Shown: piece by piece, positions 1-4,405 of the stretch
Layout of the letters: each line of letters opens with the position of its first letter
Position numbering within the stretch: position 1 is the first letter of the stretch
Assembly: GCA_023423215.1 (NCBI GenBank)
Contig: JAFAFZ010000070.1
Span: forward strand, 1-5,385
Direction of reading: 5' to 3'
Source of the DNA: Actinomycetes bacterium
GTDB taxonomy: Bacteria; Actinomycetota; Acidimicrobiia; Acidimicrobiales; Microtrichaceae
DNA: 5,385 bases
Translations under genes and position numbers: made by a program
The notes under the pieces: generated by a model
The model's input: only the letters and a program-made list of their open reading frames with translations
Databases searched by the model: none
Told to the model about the DNA's origin: nothing

Positions 1-224
1 CCCTCGCCCGGGCCGAGGGGCCCCGTGGGGTGCGGGTGAACGCGGTGTCGACGCCGATGCGGCTGGTGCCGGAGGTGGTCATCGCTCCGGCGCCGCCGCT
101 CGCGTCGTACCCGGGGGCGGTCGAGCCCGAGCTGGCCCACGCGGTCGAGATGTTCACGGGCCCCGGCGTCGACGGGGTCACCGGGACGATGCTGCACGTC
201 GACGGCGGGAGGTCCTGGCGATGA
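1..224 (+). CDS. SDR family oxidoreductase, C-terminal part (5' end outside window)
   Basis: This is the last 73 residues of a short-chain dehydrogenase/reductase; the reading frame is open from the window edge, with the first full codon at base 3. The visible part begins LARAEGPRGVRVNAVSTPM, the segment that normally follows the YxxxK active site in classical SDRs (helix alpha-F, then the RVNAVxP strand and loop closing over the nicotinamide). It ends with GVTGTMLHVDGG, the usual SDR C-terminal strand and subunit-interface motif. The Rossmann fold and catalytic Tyr/Lys lie outside the window, so cofactor and substrate cannot be inferred. The substrate loop (PMRLVPEVVIAPAPP) is proline-rich and unlike that of the next SDR, so the two are not a recent duplication. 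The TGA stop overlaps the ATG of the next gene (ATGA at 221-224), indicating one operon with coupled translation. The family call is firm; the function is open. Confidence 0.9.
   Translation, partial: LARAEGPRGVRVNAVSTPMRLVPEVVIAPAPPLASYPGAVEPELAHAVEMFTGPGVDGVTGTMLHVDGGRSWR
207..212 (+). promoter_or_regulatory. Shine-Dalgarno sequence of the second SDR gene
   Basis: GGGAGG lies eight bases before the ATG at 221, inside the 3' end of the preceding gene. It is a good match to the anti-SD sequence at normal spacing, and it selects this ATG as the start. With the ATGA overlap it supports reinitiation or coupled translation. Confidence 0.7.
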
Positions 225-997
225 CGTCGTCCACCACGCCCGGGAGCACCGGGGTCGTCGTCGTGACCGGCGCCAGCGGGGGAGTGGGGCGCGGCATCGC
301 GCTCGCGTGCGCCGCCCACGGCTGGACCGTCTGGGTCGCCGCTCGCCGCGCCGACGAGGGCCAGCAGGTCGCGTCCGAGGTCGACGCGGCCGGCGGACTG
401 GGTCGCTTCGTCGCCTGCGACGTGACCGACGCCGCGTCCGTGCGCGACGCCGTCGAACTCGTTGTCGAGGAGGACCGGCGCCTGGATGCGGTGGTGCACA
501 ACTCGACGAGCGGGCTGAGCCCGGTGCCGGTGGACCCGACGGCCGTCCCGCTCGCCGACCTGCGGGACCACCTCGGCGTCTCGGTGTCGGGGCTCCGCCA
601 CTTCGCGACGGCTGCGCTGCCGCACCTGACCGCCACCGCCGGCTCGATGGTGGTGCTGACCTCCGAGGCGGGCTTCGAGGGCAAGGCCCGGCTCGCCCCG
701 TACGCCGCCGTCAAGGCGGCGCAGCGCGGCAACGTCCGCGCGCTGGCCCGCGAGTGGGGACCCGTCGGCGTACGTGTCAACTGCGTCGCCCCACTCGCGG
801 CCACCTCTGCCATGGAGCGTGCGTTCGACCTGGACCCCGACATGGCGGCCCGCGTGCTGGGACGCATCCCGCTCGGTCGGCTCGGCGACCCGCAGCGCGA
901 CGTCGGCGAGGTCGTGCGACTGCTCATCTCGGACGAGGCCCGCTTCGTCACCGGCGCCTCGCTGATGGTCGACGGCGGCAGCTGCCCCATCGCATGA
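221..997 (+). CDS. SDR family NAD(P)-dependent oxidoreductase
   Basis: A complete classical SDR of 258 residues, the usual length for the family (about 250), probably a soluble cytoplasmic oxidoreductase acting on an alcohol or ketone. The glycine-rich dinucleotide motif TGASGGVG is at residues 16-23. Arg42-Arg43 follow the second strand, where an acidic residue would favour NAD, so NADP(H) is the likelier cofactor (inference). The adenine-pocket CDVTD motif is at 66-70. The catalytic residues are Ser148, Tyr161 and Lys165 (YAAVK). VRVNCVAPL is at 184-192 and the C-terminal VTGASLMVDGG is intact. Two departures from the classical pattern are visible: NNAG is replaced by HNSTSG (93-98), and the alpha-E Asn of the Asn-Ser-Tyr-Lys tetrad aligns with Ser121 (GVSVSG). 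A subfamily with HNxTS-type motifs exists to my recollection, so these may be subfamily traits. The gene overlaps both neighbours by four bases; the substrate is unknown. Confidence 0.95.
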   Translation: MTSSTTPGSTGVVVVTGASGGVGRGIALACAAHGWTVWVAARRADEGQQVASEVDAAGGLGRFVACDVTDAASVRDAVELVVEEDRRLDAVVHNSTSGLSPVPVDPTAVPLADLRDHLGVSVSGLRHFATAALPHLTATAGSMVVLTSEAGFEGKARLAPYAAVKAAQRGNVRALAREWGPVGVRVNCVAPLAATSAMERAFDLDPDMAARVLGRIPLGRLGDPQRDVGEVVRLLISDEARFVTGASLMVDGGSCPIA

Positions 998-1704
998 CCT
1001 CGATCCCGCCGACCGAGGACTTGGACCAGCGCATCCTCGTGGCGCTCGCCGGGCGCATCCTGGAGCGCGAGGGGTGCGCCCCCGGCGTCGGCGGACAGAT
1101 CAGCGTGCGCGACCGCCGGGGTCGCGGGTTCCACGTGGCGGGGTTCGAACTGCTCGGTCGCATCGACCCCGCCAGGGTCGCGCTCGTGGACGGCGGCCTG
1201 CGGGTCCAGGAGGGTGAGATCCGGCTCGCGCCGGCGCTGGGCGCGCACGCGCGGCTCTACGCCGAGCGCCCCGACGTGCACGCCGTGCTCCACCTGCACT
1301 CCCACCACGTCTCGGTGCTCTCGTCCACCGGTTCGACCGTCGGCGACTACCACGTGTCGGCCGCGCTGTTCAGCGGCGAGCAGGTCGTCCACGCGGACGA
1401 CGGGACCGCACCGCACTCGTCCGTCGTCGACACCCTCGGTGACGCACGCGTCGCGATCGTGCGCAACCACGGAGCGATCGTCGCGTCGGACTCGCTCGAG
1501 CACGCGGTGGTCGAGGCGGTCACCCTGGAGTGCTGCGCACGGATCCACCTCGAGTGCGTCGCGGCGGGCGGCGCCGAGATGCACCCGGCCGAGGTCGAGG
1601 CGGGACGGCGGAGCTTCCGGCCGCACTACCTGGAGCACATGTGGGAGGCCTTGGCGGGCCGCGCCCTCGACGGCGAGCCGGAGCTGCTGCACGCCCTCGG
1701 CTGA
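994..1704 (+). CDS. class II aldolase/adducin family protein
   Basis: This 236-residue cytoplasmic protein has the length and motif order of the class II aldolase/adducin fold, a divalent-metal (usually Zn) family that includes fuculose- and ribulose-phosphate aldolases, sugar-phosphate dehydratases and some aromatic-acid decarboxylases. GVGGQISVR (31-39) matches the N-terminal glycine loop. The metal ligands are His100 and His102 (HLHSHH) and His159 in RNHGAIV. The preceding helix reads ALGAHARLYAERPDVHAV (81-98): His85 is kept, but the position four residues before it, Glu73 in E. coli FucA and its catalytic acid/base, is Ala81. A standard phosphosugar aldolase is therefore unlikely; a decarboxylase, dehydratase or other lyase is more plausible (inference). 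The start is the ATG at 994, overlapping the upstream SDR stop (ATGA); the frame is open further upstream, but that extension overlaps the SDR gene and is Arg-rich noise. SDR plus class II aldolase-like decarboxylase pairs occur in phthalate and p-cumate pathways, which is suggestive only. Confidence 0.9.
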   Translation: MTSIPPTEDLDQRILVALAGRILEREGCAPGVGGQISVRDRRGRGFHVAGFELLGRIDPARVALVDGGLRVQEGEIRLAPALGAHARLYAERPDVHAVLHLHSHHVSVLSSTGSTVGDYHVSAALFSGEQVVHADDGTAPHSSVVDTLGDARVAIVRNHGAIVASDSLEHAVVEAVTLECCARIHLECVAAGGAEMHPAEVEAGRRSFRPHYLEHMWEALAGRALDGEPELLHALG

Positions 1705-1735
1705 GCCGCATCCGGTTCGAGGGGCGAGGTGGGGG
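1705..1735. other. convergent intergenic gap without a recognisable terminator
   Basis: Only 31 bases separate the stop codons of the aldolase-like gene and the minus-strand hydrolase. I see no stable inverted repeat and no T-run on either strand, so transcription of the two converging units probably ends inside the opposite gene or by a Rho-type mechanism. Confidence 0.6.
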
Positions 1736-3547
1736 CTACTCCTCGAGCGTGCGCTCGCGTTCGGCCAGCACCGCGGTGAGCTCCTCGGTCCGGTCGTCGG
1801 TCCAGCCGTCGGGCGGCGCGATCGCGACCCACCCGGTCAGGTACTCGGTGCTCGTGTACATGTGGCCGTATCCCGGCGGCACGCTGCCCGCGCCGGGCAG
1901 GTCGAACGCCACCTGCCACATCGTCACCAGCGGCACCCAGCTCATCTCGGGCGACACGTCCGGGCCCCGCTGGTCCGCCTCCAGCCAGTCCGGGGACTCG
2001 AACGCCAGGTCGAACGAGAAGAACGTGACCGGGTCGGACGCGTGCTGGACGTACACGACCTTGGAGTCGCCCCAGGTGCCGGTCGGCTCCTCGAGGGCGT
2101 CCTCGCGCGCGGTGAAGCGGACGGTGCGGCCGTCCTCGTAGATCGGCAGGGACTCCGGGCTGCCCGGATCCCGGTCCTCGGTCAGCTGGTGCCAGAGGTC
2201 GTTGACGAACGGCGGGCCGGCCATCAGCGCGCCGTCGACGGGGGCGTTCAGCACGTTGATCGAGGTCAGGATCGACTCCACGCCGAACGACCCGAGCGAC
2301 AGGCCGAAGAGGTACAGCTTCGGGCGCGTCGCCTCGGGCAGCGACGCCCAGTGGTCGTGGATCGTGTCGAAGACGACCTGGGAGGTCTCCTTGGTGACCT
2401 CCTGGTCGGCGAGCAGCGAGATCCAGCTCGGCAGGTAGGAGTACTGGACGCCGGCCACCGCGGTGTCGCCGTTGTGCAGGTACTCGATCGCGTTCACGGA
2501 GTTCGGCTCGATGAAGCCGGTGCCCGTGGTCGTCGTGACCACGAGCACCTCTCGCTCGAAGGCGCCGGTCCGCTCCAGCTCGGCGAGCACCAGGTCGGCG
2601 CGGCCCTGGATGTCGTCGGCCGACTTGATGCCGGCGTACACCCGGATCGGCAGCTCGGCCCCGCCGCCGCTGAACTCGTTCAGCTCGTCGACCGTCGCCC
2701 CCGTGGCGACGAATCGCCGGCCCTGCTTCCCGAGCGTGTCCCACTCGACGAGCGACCCGGGGCCGCCGGAGCGCAGCTCGGATCCGGGCTGAACGAGGCC
2801 CTCCCGCGTCGTGTCGTCGCTGACCGAGAAGATGCCGTTCGCGACGGCGAACAACCCGTCGATCAGCACGCCGTTCACCACCACCACGAGCAGGGCCGTC
2901 ACGGCGCCGAACCCGACCACCCGGGCGACGCGGCGCGGCAGGACACGTCCCGCCCAGCCCACGATCAGCGCGAAGAGGCGCCGCACGCCGCGTGACGCCA
3001 CGAGCAGCAGCGCGGCGACCAGCAACGTGATCGGCACGATCGGCAGCCACACCTTCGGCCCGATCGGCTCCATGCCGAACAGGTCGCGCACGTCGTTCTG
3101 CCAGCCGACCTGTCGCCACACCGACGCCACCACCAGGGTCGCGACGAGCGTCGCCACCGCGATCAGCGCGATGCGCCCGCGCCGATCCGCGAGCGTGGTG
3201 ACGGGCAGCCCGAGGTAGCGCCACAACCAGGCGAGCAGGACGCCGAGGGCGTAGCCGATCACCATCGTGATGCCCGAGACGAGCCCCTGGAAGAGCCCCG
3301 CCCGGGGGAGCAGCGACGGCGCGAGCGAGAACGCGAAGAAGAGCAGTGCGACGACCGCGCCGGTGGGCGAGCACCGCAGCGAGAAGACCTTGATGTCGGG
3401 CGACGCCGCATCGTCGGGCGGTGCCGGGGTGCCGCCGTCCGCTGGTGCCGCGGTGCCCTCGTCGGCCGATGCCGCGTCGCTCGTCGCGTCGGGGTCCTCG
3501 GGGTCGGGGAGGTCCGTCGAGTCGGTGTCGCGGGTCGAGGTGGTCAT
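1736..3547 (-). CDS. membrane-anchored alpha/beta-hydrolase (Abhydrolase_9 type)
   Basis: A 603-residue putative serine hydrolase with a membrane-embedded N-terminal half. Residues 1-50 form an acidic Asp/Ala/Pro-rich tail, probably disordered and cytoplasmic. About five hydrophobic helices follow (roughly 61-80, 84-108, 125-143, 166-185, 208-228), including FSLAPSLLPR (73-82), which I recognise from the Abhydrolase_9 N-terminal membrane domain. An odd number of helices would place the C-terminal catalytic domain outside the membrane (inference). That domain (about 285-590) has the nucleophile elbow GLSLGSFG with Ser417, then DGALMAGPPFVNDLW (438-452) and RDPGSPESLP (459-468), highly typical of the family. 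Asp505 in QHASDPV and His562 in GYGHMY are the best triad candidates. The substrate is unknown; lipid or ester hydrolysis at the envelope is a reasonable guess. It is transcribed alone, convergent with the aldolase gene. No clear Shine-Dalgarno precedes the ATG at 3547, so the start is less certain than the frame. Confidence 0.93.
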   Translation of the reverse strand: MTTSTRDTDSTDLPDPEDPDATSDAASADEGTAAPADGGTPAPPDDAASPDIKVFSLRCSPTGAVVALLFFAFSLAPSLLPRAGLFQGLVSGITMVIGYALGVLLAWLWRYLGLPVTTLADRRGRIALIAVATLVATLVVASVWRQVGWQNDVRDLFGMEPIGPKVWLPIVPITLLVAALLLVASRGVRRLFALIVGWAGRVLPRRVARVVGFGAVTALLVVVVNGVLIDGLFAVANGIFSVSDDTTREGLVQPGSELRSGGPGSLVEWDTLGKQGRRFVATGATVDELNEFSGGGAELPIRVYAGIKSADDIQGRADLVLAELERTGAFEREVLVVTTTTGTGFIEPNSVNAIEYLHNGDTAVAGVQYSYLPSWISLLADQEVTKETSQVVFDTIHDHWASLPEATRPKLYLFGLSLGSFGVESILTSINVLNAPVDGALMAGPPFVNDLWHQLTEDRDPGSPESLPIYEDGRTVRFTAREDALEEPTGTWGDSKVVYVQHASDPVTFFSFDLAFESPDWLEADQRGPDVSPEMSWVPLVTMWQVAFDLPGAGSVPPGYGHMYTSTEYLTGWVAIAPPDGWTDDRTEELTAVLAERERTLEE

Positions 3548-3606
3548 CGGCGCCGTTTCGGTCGGAGGAACGAGGCCGAGCCGCGCTCCGCAAGGAACTC
3601 GCCGGC

Positions 3607-3612
3607 ATCGTA
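3607..3612 (-). promoter_or_regulatory. candidate -10 element for the minus-strand hydrolase gene
   Basis: On the minus strand these bases read TACGAT, matching the TANNNT actinobacterial -10 pattern. A start about seven bases downstream would give a 5' UTR of roughly 50 bases before the ATG at 3547. No convincing -35 hexamer is seen; the GGACC/GGTCC palindrome lies where one would be expected. Confidence 0.4.
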
Positions 3613-3624
3613 ACGAGGAGCACC

Positions 3625-3646
3625 GCGGACCGGACCGATGGTCCGC
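3625..3646. promoter_or_regulatory. GGACC/GGTCC palindrome in the divergent promoter region
   Basis: CGGACC-GAT-GGTCCG (3631-3645) is a perfect six-base inverted repeat. An adjoining second GGACC copy lets GCGGACC (3625-3631) pair alternatively with GGTCCGC (3640-3646). It falls about 13-34 bases upstream of the minus-strand -10 candidate, a typical place for an operator or activator site. Short GC-rich palindromes are frequent by chance here, so this is only a candidate. Confidence 0.3.
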
Positions 3647-3780
3647 AGCGGCGGGCCGCGTGCGCCGGAGCGCGTCACCGACCGAGCCGCCCGACAGCTG
3701 ACCGAGGTCCAGGGATCGAGCCGGTCGGGGTCTTCCGATGATCCGCCCCGTCGGTCATGCTTCCGTCTCCTGGGCGGGCG

Positions 3781-3786
3781 TACGCT
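3781..3786 (+). promoter_or_regulatory. -10 element (TACGCT) of a probable leaderless promoter
   Basis: TACGCT fits TANNNT and ends exactly seven bases before the ATG at 3794, the spacing expected when transcription begins at the start codon itself. There is no Shine-Dalgarno sequence between it and the ATG, which agrees with a leaderless mRNA, common in Actinomycetota. No strong -35 is visible. Confidence 0.55.
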
Positions 3787-3793
3787 CCGGTGC

Positions 3794-4210
3794 ATGGCCG
3801 CCACCAAGAAGCCCGCGAAGCGCACCGTCAGCGACTCCCACAAGGCTGCGATGCAGCAGGGGCGCAAGGCCGCTGCGGCCGTCGGGGCCTACCTCGAGGC
3901 GCTCGAGGCGGCGAAGCCGCGCCGGGGTCGCCAGCTCTCGCCCGAGCAGATCGAGCAGCGCCTGGCCGACGCCCGAGCGGCGGTCGAGGCCGAGACCGGG
4001 ACGCGCAAGCTGGCCGCTGCGCAGCACGTGATCGACCTGGAGCGCCGCCTGATCGAGGCGACCATCCCCGGACCCGACCTCGACGAGCTCGAGGCGGAGT
4101 TCGTCGAGTGGGCGCCGGTCTACGCCGAGAACAAGGGCATCAGCTACGCGGCGTTCCGTGCGACGGGCGTGCCCGCAGCGGTCCTGAAGCGCGCCGGCAT
4201 CAGCCGCTGA
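3794..4210 (+). CDS. small charged helical protein of unknown function
   Basis: A 138-residue, probably soluble protein without signal peptide or membrane segment. Residues 1-24 are Lys/Arg-rich (MAATKKPAKR), resembling the basic tails of nucleic-acid-binding proteins. An amphipathic, Ala/Glu/Arg-rich helical stretch follows (about 16-41). GRQLSPEQIEQRL (45-57) starts a second helical block with coiled-coil-like spacing (about 50-90), then a Pro/Gly break (IPGPDLDEL, 91-99). The C-terminus KGISYAAFRATGVPAAVLKRAGI (114-136) looks like a compact helix-turn-helix-sized module; I recall similar endings (GISYxAWRxxGVxxxVLxxAGI) in actinobacterial hypothetical proteins. A DNA- or RNA-binding role is inference only. 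The ATG at 3794 is preferred over an in-frame ATG at 3638 because a -10 element sits seven bases before it and the extra 52 residues look non-coding. It is flanked by a divergent gene and a long leader, so it is probably monocistronic. Confidence 0.85.
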   Translation: MAATKKPAKRTVSDSHKAAMQQGRKAAAAVGAYLEALEAAKPRRGRQLSPEQIEQRLADARAAVEAETGTRKLAAAQHVIDLERRLIEATIPGPDLDELEAEFVEWAPVYAENKGISYAAFRATGVPAAVLKRAGISR

Positions 4211-4227
4211 GCACCCGCCGCACACGC

Positions 4228-4241
4228 CGTCGTGGACGACG
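4228..4241 (+). terminator. weak hairpin after the small helical-protein gene
   Basis: CGTCG-TGGA-CGACG forms a five-base-pair stem with a four-base loop 17 bases after the stop codon (extendable to CGTCGT/ACGACG as a palindrome). There is no T-run, so an intrinsic terminator is only weakly supported. Confidence 0.25.
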
Positions 4242-4271
4242 CGGGAGACGTCGCCCCGGGCCGCACGCCGC

Positions 4272-4287
4272 TGTGACGTGTTGCACA
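4272..4287 (+). promoter_or_regulatory. CRP/FNR-like binding site candidate
   Basis: TGTGA-CGTGTT-GCACA matches the CRP consensus TGTGA-N6-TCACA at nine of ten positions. It lies in a locally less GC-rich patch about 120-135 bases before the lipoprotein ATG and just upstream of the dyad at 4292-4317. CRP-family regulators with this half-site are known in actinobacteria; no regulator gene is present here, so the assignment rests on motif similarity only. Confidence 0.4.
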
Positions 4288-4291
4288 AAAG

Positions 4292-4317
4292 TCACTCGGG
4301 CGGCTACACCCGTGTGA
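4292..4317. promoter_or_regulatory. 26-base imperfect dyad upstream of the lipoprotein gene
   Basis: TCACtCGGG and CCCGtGTGA are separated by eight bases (CGGCTACA), giving eight pairs and one mismatch over nine-base arms. The outer TCAC/GTGA repeats the half-site of the CRP-like element, and TGTGA recurs at 4272 and 4313, 41 bases or about four helical turns apart. No T-run follows, so an operator is likelier than a terminator. A poor -10 (TACACC, 4305-4310), 18 bases after TTGCAC (4281-4286), would overlap it. Confidence 0.4.
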
Positions 4318-4382
4318 GCGCCTGGGCGAGGCGCTTGCGGTGGGACGGACGGGTGCGCCGAACGGCGCCCGCGGGTCGTCCC
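4316..4382 (+). promoter_or_regulatory. two-hairpin structured 5' leader of the lipoprotein gene
   Basis: Hairpin 1: AGCGCCT (4317-4323) pairs with AGGCGCT (4329-4335) around a five-base loop, extendable by a G-U pair. Hairpin 2: an outer stem GGGACG (4342-4347) with CGTCCC (4377-4382) encloses an inner stem GCGCC/GGCGC (4355-4359 with 4364-4368, loop GAAC), plus GG/CC beyond a one-base bulge. The Shine-Dalgarno follows 11 bases later. I do not recognise a known riboswitch class; it may be an mRNA-stabilising or translation-tuning leader, or GC-driven folding without function. Confidence 0.35.
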
Positions 4383-4393
4383 TTGGCGTCAAC

Positions 4394-4399
4394 GGGGAG
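4394..4399 (+). promoter_or_regulatory. Shine-Dalgarno sequence of the PKD lipoprotein gene
   Basis: GGGGAG lies six bases before the ATG at 4406, at good spacing and outside the predicted hairpins. It fixes the start codon, and the resulting N-terminus is a proper lipoprotein signal peptide. Confidence 0.75.
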
Positions 4400-4405
4400 A
4401 CCTCG

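Noticed and set aside
1..19. CCCTCG/CGAGGG inverted repeat at the window start
   Set aside because: It lies within the SDR coding sequence (LARAEG) and is explained by GC-rich codons.
307..993. In-frame upstream extension of the aldolase gene (frame open from 307)
   Set aside because: The extension is Arg/Gly-rich noise overlapping almost all of the second SDR; the ATG at 994 with the ATGA overlap gives the right family length.
178..1692. Minus-strand open frame of 504 codons opposite the SDR and aldolase genes
   Set aside because: It is Arg/Ala/Ser-rich without any domain motif and lies fully antisense to two genes with intact active-site motifs; long antisense frames are usual at this GC content.
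1214..2995. Plus-strand open frame of 593 codons
   Set aside because: It runs out of frame through the aldolase gene and antisense through the membrane hydrolase; composition is biased and no motif is present.
1626..3623. Minus-strand open frame of 665 codons overlapping the hydrolase gene in another frame
   Set aside because: Its product is Arg/Gly/Ala-rich noise, whereas the 603-codon frame has membrane helices, GxSxG and family motifs.
3638..3793. Longer start (ATG at 3638) for the small helical-protein gene
   Set aside because: The added residues look non-coding (Arg/Ser/Pro-rich) and a -10 element lies inside the extension seven bases before the ATG at 3794.
4316..4382. c-di-AMP (ydaO-type) or c-di-GMP riboswitch
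   Set aside because: Some short strings look similar (for example GCCGAAC), but the conserved core segments and helix arrangement of these classes are not present.
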